DNA of 64,000 nucleotides from Ananas comosus (lineage: Eukaryota > Streptophyta > Magnoliopsida > Poales > Bromeliaceae): the NCBI RefSeq assembly GCF_001540865.1, contig NC_033622.1, forward strand, positions 8,134,584-8,198,583, in the 5' to 3' direction. A model generated the notes under the pieces. It did no database searches and had not been told where the DNA came from. It saw nothing but the letters and a program-made list of their open reading frames with translations. Both the position numbers and the translations under genes were made by a program. Position 1 is the first letter of the stretch. The number at the start of each line of letters is the position of its first letter. Below, piece by piece: positions 11,059-23,000 of this stretch.

Positions 11059-14000
11059 GTTTTCGTCCTTCTTCTTCTTGATCTTAATTTTTCGTCGTCG
11101 GCGTCATCGTGGCTTCTCCTATTAATTTCGCCTTCTTTGATTCCAGTTACATGGCAGAGAAGAACAGGAAGCTGAGGGATCAGTTCGAGACGGACGCCTC
11201 CACCTCATCTGCAGACGGGAGGGGGATCTTCCGTGGTATCTCCATCTTTGTCGACGGATTTACCATCCCCTCCAGTCAGGTCTGCTTAAACTTCCTTATT
11301 CTCACCATTATGCTCTCTGCCTGTTTTGTCTTTCCACTTTCCACTTCTTAAACATTGTTTAGAGCTGTGAAATTCGTCTAATTAATTTAACAAAATATTC
11401 AATTCAATTAACTAAAATAACAAATTGAAGTCAAGACTTATCGGTATAATTTAGGTACCTATGTTTAAAAGGGCGAATGTCATCATCGGTCACCAAATTT
11501 CGGGAAAAGTTTTTATCTAGGTTATTGAACTCTAATTTGTTTCAATTAAGTTCTGTTGTATTCGGGTCATTTTACTATACTCTATATATAGTTCATCAAC
11601 AAACGGCAAATTGATAGCTAATTCAGTTATCACATCATCTTCTAGTGATGACTGATGACATGACTACTAATTTTATATCTTGGAGATCATTAGACAGCTA
11701 ATTTAATCGTCAAATCACTTTTTAAGATTATGTAATAGTTGAATAAAGAATATTTTGAGATGATATAGTAGTCTACATGACTAGAATTTACTGCCATTTG
11801 ATGCAGCTTAAATTCGAGTTGTGATCAATTTTGAGTTATTTCTTGATCAACTTAGTTGATTTAGTGTTTTTTTTGAATCTATCAAGTGTCTAATTAGGTC
11901 GATCCTTTTGTTTTAAACTACTTTCAGATGATTTTTGTTCATATTTTTAGGGTAATTTTTTGGAACATCCTATTTGGTCTCTGTTAAGGCTAATTGGGAC
12001 ATTTAGGATGGGTTTGAACCTATTGGATCTTGTTTCTTTATAGGATCCCTAGTCCGGCTTATTTAATGTCAAGAAAGTCCTATATGATACAAGATAATTT
12101 GGGATAAGTTTTGAAGGATTAAAAATGTTCTTTTAGGTCCGATTTGGTGCTTTGACATATAGGACAGTAGGGATTTGGAATCAAAACTATAATGAAATTT
12201 GTTGCTGAGAATTAATTTTTCTTAGGGTCGTATGCATGTTTACGGTTTACCCCTCTCTTTCTTCTCTGTGCCTTGATTGGCCGTTCCTTCTTCTGTCCTG
12301 CGCACCTCTTGTCCTATCTTTCCTAACTCTAGATTGGGTTCTCTTCTTAATTTTGGTATCAGTATTAAGAATAGACCTAGTTGAATTTATGTTTGCACCT
12401 ATTTAGTATTAGAGCAAGTTAGGAAATCCTGGACTATGTTTTATTATCCCGAATATTGATAGTTCTTCAGCTGAGCAGCAAGTTATGATCATGTTTTAGA
12501 GTTAGAAGATTTTGATGGTCAATTTTCACCCAAAAAAATCTTTTGAAGTGGTTTGACAACATAAGATATTACTTCTATTACCATATGTCGGATGAAAGAA
12601 AGTTAAAACTGTACAACAAAATTAATTGATGGAGTGTAGAAGTGGCGGAGGCAATTATTATTGAAGAGAATGTAAAAGAGAAAGATAAGATTAGTTCATG
12701 GGATCGCATAAGAATGCAAATGAAGGAGAAATTCTTACCAATTGAGTTCAAGCAGAAGCTTCTTCAAAATTTTTATAGTTTGAAACAAGACTCAAAGTGT
12801 TTAAAAATATACTGAAAAATTCTTTTATTTGCTTGAATTGAATGATTTTGAAGAAGATGCGATAGAAGATGCCAATTTCTGCATCAACAGGCTACAATAT
12901 GGGATTCTAAAATTGCCCATTATGAGATCCCACATGTAGATGCTATTTATTCATATGCCATTGAAGCAGAAATTAAATTAACTGGACGAAAAATTAGAAA
13001 TTGTTTCAAAATAGAGAAAGAAAAGATGGAACTACAAATTTCAATTAAGGTTTAGAGATTGACGCAGTTTTGCCTCAAGTCTGTAAATAATTGAAGAAGT
13101 TGTTGATTCCCCATCAGATAAGTTGATTGAAAAGACGCATAAAATTTCAACAGATCGATGTGATGAGGTATCTCCAACGAATTCAAATCAATATCAAAGA
13201 TTCCCAAAGTGTTCTTTTTTTTTTCCTCTTCCGTATCGCCTCTACTGTTAAGCGAGAAGTTTTCAATTCCTTAATCACAAGGATTGCTTGTGCCGCCCTT
13301 GCTGTTAAGCGAGAAGTTTTCAATTCCTTAATCACATGGATTGCTTGTGCCGCCCTTGCTGTTCCATGCTGAGGCCGTGTTGGCACGTGGCATGAGGTCA
13401 TGCTAAACTGTATTGAGAAAGGATGCTTTTTAACACTTGTTGGGTACTTTTTGGTTTTTTTTTTTGAGATAAAAATGTTATATAATGGTTCGTTTGACAT
13501 TAAAACTTGTAGAGCTTACAAATCGACTAACCTTTTTGTGCAAATAGAGGGTCCATTACATAACTAGTCCAATTTGCTTTGAAGTAACACAAATTTGACG
13601 ATTGCTTCTAATTTCTTTCATCATTTTTGATTTAGTGATGGTAGTGTCTTCCTGTAAGTTTTTCTTCATATGTGACTATAATTTTGCCTTTGTGAGTGCA
13701 ATTTCATATCATGTTAATTTTTTATTCTTGATTTAGTAAGATATCTATTGTTCTATTCATGCTAAACTTTGTAAATATGAACATTTGGACTATTTTTTAA
13801 GGTAGTTGAGACATTAAAACACTCTAATAAACTATTTTTTCTTGACAAACTAATAAGACTAACCTATGCCAAATCATGCGAATGTGTCAATTACATGCCA
13901 CTGGTACAAAGAGCTATGCCAACATTGGCACGGGGCGTGCTGTTGTGCTGTGCCCGTGCCGATCGCACGATGGCACACTCTGTGCCACTGGCATGCTTTG

Positions 14001-17000
14001 CATCATGGACTTGGGGTGGAAGGCCCGCTCGTTCGCGTCAGACTCGTGTTTGACGCAAATACACATCCATGGGGCATTGGCGCATCCCACCAAAATCATA
14101 TTCTCACTGAAAAACATATTAAAATAAACAGTGATGTGTAAGATGAGGAAAAAACCGAGATCTACGAGGCCTATCTACGAGGCCTATTAAAATAAACCTG
14201 CGGGACGGGTAGGGTCTACGAGGCCTATTTACGGGGAGAAAAAAAATAACTTGAAAGAAAATTAAGAAAAAGAAAAAAATCATCCACCCTCCTCTCTTTT
14301 TTCTCTAGAATCTCCACTCTTCATGCTCTATGCACCAATACGATTCCTCTCTCGTCCTCTCACTTGAGCCTTTGGATGGTTTGAAATCTTCTAAAGGTAA
14401 TCTTTCTCCACCTCTCTCTCACTCGTTCTCTATTTTGCATAGGGTTACATTGAAATCAGATAGAAATACAGTTTTTTTTTTCATTTTACTTTTTTTTGCG
14501 CACAAACAATATTTGACAGTAAACTTTTAGGCCTTTTGGGAAATGCTATGGACTCATTTTGGGTAATATCAATAAATCATATGTGGTGGAGAACTTCTAG
14601 AACTTCTTTCTTAAAATATGTAAACTATCAATGAGAATCGTATTAACTACCATTTGTATGAGAAATTTAGTAATATTTTTGCAAATTTAATATTTTTTGC
14701 ATAATGAATATATATTGTCATATTAAAAATATTATATTTAATTAGTTGTGTTCCTGACATTTTTTTGGAGATGGCGAGTTGCCATGCCCATGTTGTGTTG
14801 TGTCCTATGTCCCGTGTTCGTGTCATGTCCTGTGTTCGTGTCCGTGATGCCTAGTTGGCATGACGATCCTTGCTCCATCAGAGTTGTTGTTTGCACCCAA
14901 TTCTTTGCATTCACAATTGGAAGACCTCTATAATTTGCATATATTCTTTAACCCTTAACGTTCCACTGAAGAAAGTTGACCATGCTCTGATAGTTGGATT
15001 ACATAATCTGGTTATAAAAATTTCAGAATTCTATCTAAGGCGTGAAAACATTGAGCTTGAGGGCAAGATCTTCACAGTGGAAGCAAACTTATTCTGTTCA
15101 AATATGACGGCGATTAATTTCGAGTTATTACTTGTTCAATTGAGTCGATTCACGTTTATTTGAGTGTTTTCGATGTTTAATTAGCCAAACCCTTAAATTT
15201 TTAAACAATTCTCTAATGATTTCAGTTCATATTTTAGTGTAATTTTTGAATATCCTATTTGGACTCTGTTAAGGCTGATTAGCACTTTAGGATGGTTTGA
15301 TCCTATTTGATCTTGTTTCCTTAATAGGAGCCCTTATCTGGCCTATTTGGTGTCAACAGATTCTATTAAAATAGCAGATAAGTTTAAAGGTATTGAAGGA
15401 TTAAAATTGTTCTTTTTGGCCCAATTCGGTGCTTTCACATGTAGGCTAAAATAGGGATTCAGAATTAGAACTATTATATAATAAAATTTGGTCAACAAGA
15501 ATGATTTCTTCTTAGGGTTTTATCCTTGTTTACCCTTCTCTTTTCTTTGTGTTTGGATTGGCTGTTTCTTCTTCTTTCTGTCCCTGGATTGGGTAGCTCG
15601 TATCTATCTTTTCTAACTCTAGATTCGGTTCTCTTCTTAATTTAGTATCAGACTATCAAGAGGCGGCCTCTTTGAATTTAGGCATTGGCATCAGAGCATC
15701 AAGAAGCAATCTGATTGAATTTGGGTCTGCATCACCGTCTCATGCTGAATTAGTTGTCATGTCATTGGTTTATTAGAAAACTAATCGAAATTTTGGTAGT
15801 AATTTGATTGAAACAAAATTAATGTTCAATGACTTGATTGTAACAAATTAAACTTTGATTACCTAAATGAAATCTTACTAAGCGTTATATACCCATTACA
15901 AAATGACCCATAGTTGTGGGAAGCTCTATACGTTTTTACCTTTTACTTTCTTTTTTTTCCCTCCCCCTTTTCTCTATTGGCTGGTGTATTGGTCAATTAG
16001 GAGCTCAAGGAATTTATGCTGAAGCATGGGGGAGGCTTTGTGAACTACTTCTCGAGGCATACTGTCACCCACATCATCTGTGGCAATCTTCCCGACAGTA
16101 AGATGAAGAACCTGAGGTGAGGTGTGGCCTTCTCTGCCCAATGCTATTTTTGCTCTTGCTTTGACCTTGGATTTGGCATTGTTGTTTCAGGGCATTCAGC
16201 CGAGGTCTCCCGGTCGTTAGACCAGCATGGTTGGTGGATTCCATTGCTGCTAACAAACTTTTGAGCTGTGAGTTTTATTCCACTACAGACAGTACATTCA
16301 TCTATTGGTATCATTTGCTTTCCGGCTTTTCAGTGTGTTGTATTTAATTATGAGGTCATTTAAATGATAATACTGTTGGTATTTATAGGTTGGAAATGGG
16401 GCATTTTAATTTATTAAAGTAACTAAGTGTGTCGGAAAAACTGTTATCAAGAATAAAAATGCTAGTGATAGGAGTACTAAGATTAGTATCCTAGACTGGG
16501 TGTATCTTCCTGTAACGTCCGTTTACATCTGAATTGCAGTAGCAACTTAGGTGTATTTCTGTTTATGCTTATTAGTTTGAAGTTGGATTTGGTAGAAGGT
16601 CAACTTTTTTTATGGATGTTAATGTCTTTCTTTCTTTCTTCATTGAAGGGTTTCCTTACCAACTGAGTGATGGTGTGAATGAAAGATGTAAACAACAGAA
16701 ACTATCTACTTTCTTTACTCAAAAGAGCATTTCAAATTCAAAAAATGTTGAGACATCTGCAGATCAACAAGGGACTGTTGGTTTGGAAGGTTCATCGTCC
16801 AATGATGAGGTGCCTAAAAACATAATTTCATATGCACAACTTCAAGCGTCTACTGATGAAGGGCAAGATAGCGAAGAGTTTGGGTGTTATGAATCTGAGA
16901 TTGACTTTGATGCAAAAAGTGTGGAGGCAAATGATGCTGTTTATGCTATCTCATGCAGTGTTCTAGGGGCATTTGATTCCAGCAAACCACATATACATAA

Positions 17001-20000
17001 TACAAGTTGTTGTGGGAATACAAAAGAGGAAATATTGGATACAAAAGGTGCAAAAGCTTCCAATATGCCCCACTCAACTCTCACTGATCCAAAATTTGTT
17101 GAGAATTATTTTAAGGCAAGACTCTAGTATCTTTTTTGTCTACTATTATGTCACATTGCTGAAAATTGTCTTGTTATAAAGATTCGTTGGTTTTTTATTT
17201 TTATTTTTATTTTTTGACTTGTAGTTACATTTTGGGACTTTCTTTACTCTTAATGTCGAATTGATTCATTTGACGTTTCACAAAAAACATGTTATTTTGT
17301 CATCAATAGTGTCATAATGCAAAATATTTTTATTGCTTTTCTTTCCTGCACCATAAACTTGGATTGCAAATGGATCATTACATAAGTGATTCATTCTATT
17401 TGTTTGTTATGATTAGAAACACTTGTAGTTGTTGTTCAGCTTTAAACTTTCATTCCTCTCAATTTAGTTTAGCTCATGTTATCCCTCCTTATATCTCTCG
17501 TTTATTCACTTATGTTCCGATGATATATCTTTCTTATATTCTTTCTGGACTGAACCTACCGTTGGTTTTTTTTTCTTTTTTGAAAATTTACAATTTTTAT
17601 TTTAAGTTTTATCCAATGTTTTGTGTATTTGTGCCATGCATTGCTTCTAATTAAATCTGTCAGATGGTATAACACTGTTTACAATGTGATTTACTGCTAC
17701 ACCATTTTGTTTTATACGTGGTCTCTTTAACTTTGTCATATAACTACTGTTTATGTTCCTTCTGATCTTTACATTCTATTTTTTGATATTAACAGAATTC
17801 GAGGCTGCATTTTATTGGAATATGGAGGAATCGGTATCGTCAACATTTTTCGGATTTCTTATGCGGAGCTAAAAGCAGCAATGCCAACATTGACTCCTTA
17901 TCCGACAGGAAGAAAACCATTATTGTTCATATAGACATGGTAATTTTTTCTACCTGCAGAAAGCATCATGTAGCATGTAACTTCCTTTTAGGTTTGCTTA
18001 TCAAGATATCTGGCTTAGGTTTCTTATTCCTGAAGTTAGAGCTTTCATTTGCCTTTTAGGACTGTTTTTTTGTCTCAGTCGTCATCCGGAACTTTCGTGA
18101 TTTGTTTAATAAACCAGTAGCAGTATCTCACTCAGATAGTCTGAACGGAACTGCAGAAATATCATCTGCAAACTATCCTGCACGTGACTATGGTACGTAT
18201 TCATTTCACCCTCAAAGGGAATATGATGAGTTCAATTTGCTCCCACCTAAACTTGTGCTTCCTTCCAGGTGTAAAAGCTGGCATGTTTGTTAGGGATGCC
18301 AAGGCTTGCTGTCCCCACCTAGTTATAGTTCCTTACAATTTTGAGGCATATGAGGAGGTAATGCTTGCTTATTGTTGTCAATTTGTTGGGTCATGTTCTC
18401 CTTTTACTCAGTACCGCCTTAGAATATTTATATATTCTTTGCAATATCTTGCCTTCTTATATTGCAGGTAGCAGATCAGTTTTATAGCATATTGCATAAA
18501 TATTGCAACAAAGTTCAGGTATATTTTGGCTATCTTTTTATGCTCAAGTACTTCAGAAACCAGTGGAAATGCTACTGCAGAAACTTTATGTTATGTCCCG
18601 GGCCTAATTTAGAATTGGCTCAATTTTTAAAATTGAGGTCAATTTTTTTCCCTAGAAAGGGCTCAATTTTAAAAATTGTGTGGAAAAGCTGGATAAGGCG
18701 TGAATAGACCCGCCACATGCAAAAGATTTTGTCTACATGGACAGAGTCCTCTCTGTACATGCACGACGTCGTGATGCAAAGCAACCATATAGTACAACAC
18801 ATAACACATCCATATGAACAAAACATACAGAATAATTAAAACTTCCACTTTATTCCCCACAATCAAATAATAGACAACTTTTTCAATTCACCTTATTCTT
18901 GACAAATAAAATATTTGAAACCTCCATTTTATGAATTCTTTTAACATCATCAATCATAACACTGGAAGAAACATTAACCATACTTCAGTATAAAGTCATT
19001 TGAGGTATCATACAGTTATTTAACTAAAGAACTAGTTCCAACATCCACGACCAAAATTGGTTGATGTTTACTGAACTACTCTGTCACGCCCCAATCCCGG
19101 CCAATTTGGTCGGGTTCGGATCACGTCAACAGACGCCGAACGGACAGCATCTCTCCTGTCCGCCCAAGGCTCCAACAACTAGTATAATTAAGCAATCAAC
19201 AAGGAGATATGCAATTATACAAGGCTTGCACGAGGGCAAGCAACAACGGAAGCGAAAGCTCTAAGCTAAGCATACAACCATACACAATATTTGATTACAT
19301 TTAAACCAAATACTTGTAACTAAAACTATTACATTCATTTTGCTTTCATCCATATTTCTTTACATTTCTGTCATTCTCCAAAATACATGATATGTTTTCA
19401 ACTGTACAATTCTAAATCAACAAAATAAAAGTTGATACATATAGGTAAAAGGAATGACTAATGCATAAGTCCCGGTGGCCACTAGCTATGGCGCAATACC
19501 CTTGCCACGGTCCTTCGTCGCCCCGCTCGCGCTCTGACCTGTAGGGTTAGTAGTGTGAGAACTACAACGAAGTTCCCAGTAGGTTCGGCAACCGACCTCG
19601 CCGACTTACCCACTAGGTCTAATTCAGGCATAAGTATTTCAAAGAAATAGAAAGGTAACCAATACTAATGCTAATACTATGCTTGCAAGAAAGATGTCAG
19701 TGGATATATAATCGAGCAATATTAAATATGCATGCATGCTTTTCCATGATTTTACTTTGGCTTTTATCTAATCTTACCGGTTAATCTTGTTAACCCAAAT
19801 AACTTACAACCCAAAATTCCTTTTGTTCGGGGAGGCTCTAAGCATTACAAGACCCGAGGGACCGTCTTCGGGGACCGCTCTCCCCGTGGTGACAATTCCG
19901 GAATGCACCGCTTGAGGGGGAGCTACCACCCTCAAGCCAAGACTTATCGCGAGTATCGATCCAATTCCCACTTAGGGAATGTATAGCCACTAGTCACAAT

Positions 20001-23000
20001 GCCACTATCATAATAGGTTTTTACCTATTTATTCATGCCACTCTCTAGGTCATTCTTGCCACAATGCTACAATTGGTTAAACTATGTTTAACAATTCATC
20101 TCTCAATGCCAATCATGTCTCTAATATCAATGTCACCTTTATTTACTATTGTCCAAGTTCAAGTCTCACATTCATACAAGTTTAGGGTCTCAACATACAT
20201 GTCCATTATAATTCTATCATTCTCTATGTCCAACTACATTAGAAGTATACAAATGATGTCTAATCAAGTTTCACATGTAAAATTATCCTACATGCATGAA
20301 TGAAGCTATATACAAATATGCTCAACAAGGTGAAAATAGACATAAAGGGGAATCCGATGATTCCGGCGTGCACCCCCCACCTCAAATAGTGTAGAAGGGT
20401 TGTAGTTCGACTCCCGGGATTTTAGGAAGCCTCTCCAGCAACCTAAACCCAAAATAAAGCCAAATTAGGTCCTATATACTAGATCTCATACTAAACCTTT
20501 TCGTAACGTTAAACCGAGTGGACGAATGCGTCGGGAATACCCCCAATTAGGTTTCTACACGATCAATTTTGATCTAAACCCCTCTAATGCAAAAGCCCCA
20601 ATTTGGGTGCCCTAACAATGCCATATTCAAATTTCTCCTAGATTGATCTCATCTCTAAGCAAATGATAGCTTAGAATCATCTGGAAAGCTCTCTAATACC
20701 ATTACCAAACCCCTAAAACCATTTCTAGGGCATCTACTTTGGATTCTAACAATCCACCATGAGAGCACCTTGAGAAAAACATGTTTTCATGGTGTTCAAG
20801 GCTTTATTACACTTCTAAAGCCTCTAAAGAGACCAAAACTCCAAAACCTAAGGTTAAAATCCAAACCCTAGAGCTCTACTTGCAAGAAACTCACCTTGGC
20901 CAAGAGTTATCCCAAGATCCTTCTTGTAGGAGAGCTCCAAGAACCACCAAAGCCACCCAAAATTCACTTCTCCAAGCTTCTTCTTTTTCTTCTCCTTCTT
21001 CTCCTTCTAGAGAGAGAGAGAGAGATATGAGAGGGTGTGTGTGAGGGAGAGAATGAGAGAGAAGACTCTCATAACCCTATACATAACCCAATTGATGCAT
21101 AAATGCATTTAAGCCCCTCAACTCTCATCTCTTTGCACTGCCCAGACTGGGCCCTTTTCGGGCACGGGGACCGGTCTCTCTAGCAAGGGACCGGTCCCCG
21201 AGAGCATCCTTTGCAGTTTACGCAGCCGGGATCCGGTCTCACCCTGAGGGACCGGTCTCTCCTCGCAGGGACTGGTCCCCGACAGCAAAACTCTTAGGAC
21301 TTAGCCGATTTTTTTCTCTTCTCGCTAGCTGCGCGTACGGGAACCGGTCTCTCCTTCAGGGACCGGTCCCCGAGAGCACAAAATCTGCAATGGTGCAGAT
21401 TTGCTCCAGGTTGCTCTCCGAGACCTCCTATAATGCACTTTTGCTCTTTTTGACGCCTTCGGCCTTTTCGAAGCGTACCAGCCTCGCACTTTGGTCATTT
21501 TGACTAAAGTTCGATATTCGTTGATCGAGGTTTCGGTATATTACATACTCGGACACAGAAGAAAGTCAAAATTGGGCCACATAACTAGCTATTCGTCCTC
21601 ACGACAAATTTTGAGCTACACCTCGAGCGTCATCTATAAAAATGGTGAGGTGAGAAACATACGAAACATCTCCAATTGGGTGCGACTGACCGACAAAGGC
21701 GGGCCGTACCAACTGGTCAACGGAAAAGGGGGTAACAATAAATATAATGTAACAACTGGATGAATAAATATAAAGTGAAGTATTGGTAACTGAAAAGAGT
21801 ATGATATAAATAACTAGAATGAATAGTAAATACTGAACTAAAACAAAGACATGCATCAACTGTGGATATGTTACCAGATATATCTATCCAAACTGTTGGT
21901 CTTGGAGATCTTAGGTTAATACTACGTCTGAGCTTGATCACTTTGGTATATAACTTGTACCACAGGCTAGGCCGCTGTTGGCAAGGTCTAAGGTATTGCC
22001 CCGTGCCAGTACGACACGGGGCGATACATATCGTGCCCCTTATTAGGGGCCACGGTATAGGGGGGTCTCTGTTATACCCCCCCGTGCCACTTTAAGACCC
22101 GCGCGATACCCTTTGGTAGCGTTTGGTTCGGGAACAAAGGGGGAAATAAGCCTTTATTCCCCCTTTTGTTCCAAAATGCTATGTTTGGTTTTCGGGAACA
22201 ATAGTTTCCGGGTTCCTGGAATAAGCTATAAGATTGGAACTGTTGTTCCACCTTTTTTTCTGGAACAAGCTTGTTCCCGGATGAGAACAATGTTAATTAA
22301 AGTCTAAATTTAATTTTAATGATAGTAAATCTTTAATTAATTTAATTAATATATTTAAATTATTACTTATTACTTAAATAATAAATAAATTAATTTATTA
22401 TTTATAATTAAAAATTATTAATTAGATAATTGTTATTATTAATTTATTATTTATAATTAATTTATAATTAATTATTAATAATTATTATTCTCAAGAATTA
22501 GATAATCGATATTATTATTAATTTTATATTATTTATAATTAATTATTAATAATTTGATAATTAATATTATTAATTTATTATTTATAAATTAATTATTAAT
22601 ATTTTTTATAATTATTATTATTTATTAATAAATATTATTATTATTATTAATAATTAGATAATCGGTATTATTATTAATTAATAATTATTAATAATTAGAT
22701 AATCAATATTATTATTAATTTATTATTTATAATTATTTATCAATAATTATTATTTAATAATAATTATTATTAATAATAACAATTATTAATTAGACAATCG
22801 ATATTATTATTTTATTATTTATAATTAATATTAATAATTATTATTATTTATAATTAATTATTACTAATTTATTTATATTTATTTTTAAGTAATATTTTGA
22901 TGTTAATTAATTAGATAATATAATTTTAATTTTAAAGTATAACTCTTATTCCTTTTGTTCCAATCTAACCATTCAAACACTATTTACTTTATTCGTAGGA

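Larger units (their letters stand above)
11822..15655 (+). mobile_element. Decayed Ty3/gypsy element in intron 2
   Basis: Two diverged direct repeats of about 540 bp, at about 11822-12357 and 15105-15648, share TTCATATTTT, CTCTGTTAAGGCT, TTCGGTGCTTT-like and CTAACTCTAGATT stretches. They look like old LTRs. The left copy is followed by TTGGTATCAG, a primer-site remnant. A gag-like pseudogene follows. The middle was invaded by other repeats (13866-14880). Boundaries are approximate. Confidence 0.65.

Noticed and set aside
17116..17127. Exon 5 reading on to the TAG at 17125 as a truncated protein end
   Set aside because: The next exon continues REV1 in the same phase, and the GC donor gives the expected protein order.
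16973..17179. Second + strand frame overlapping exon 5
   Set aside because: Shadow of the REV1 exon in another frame.
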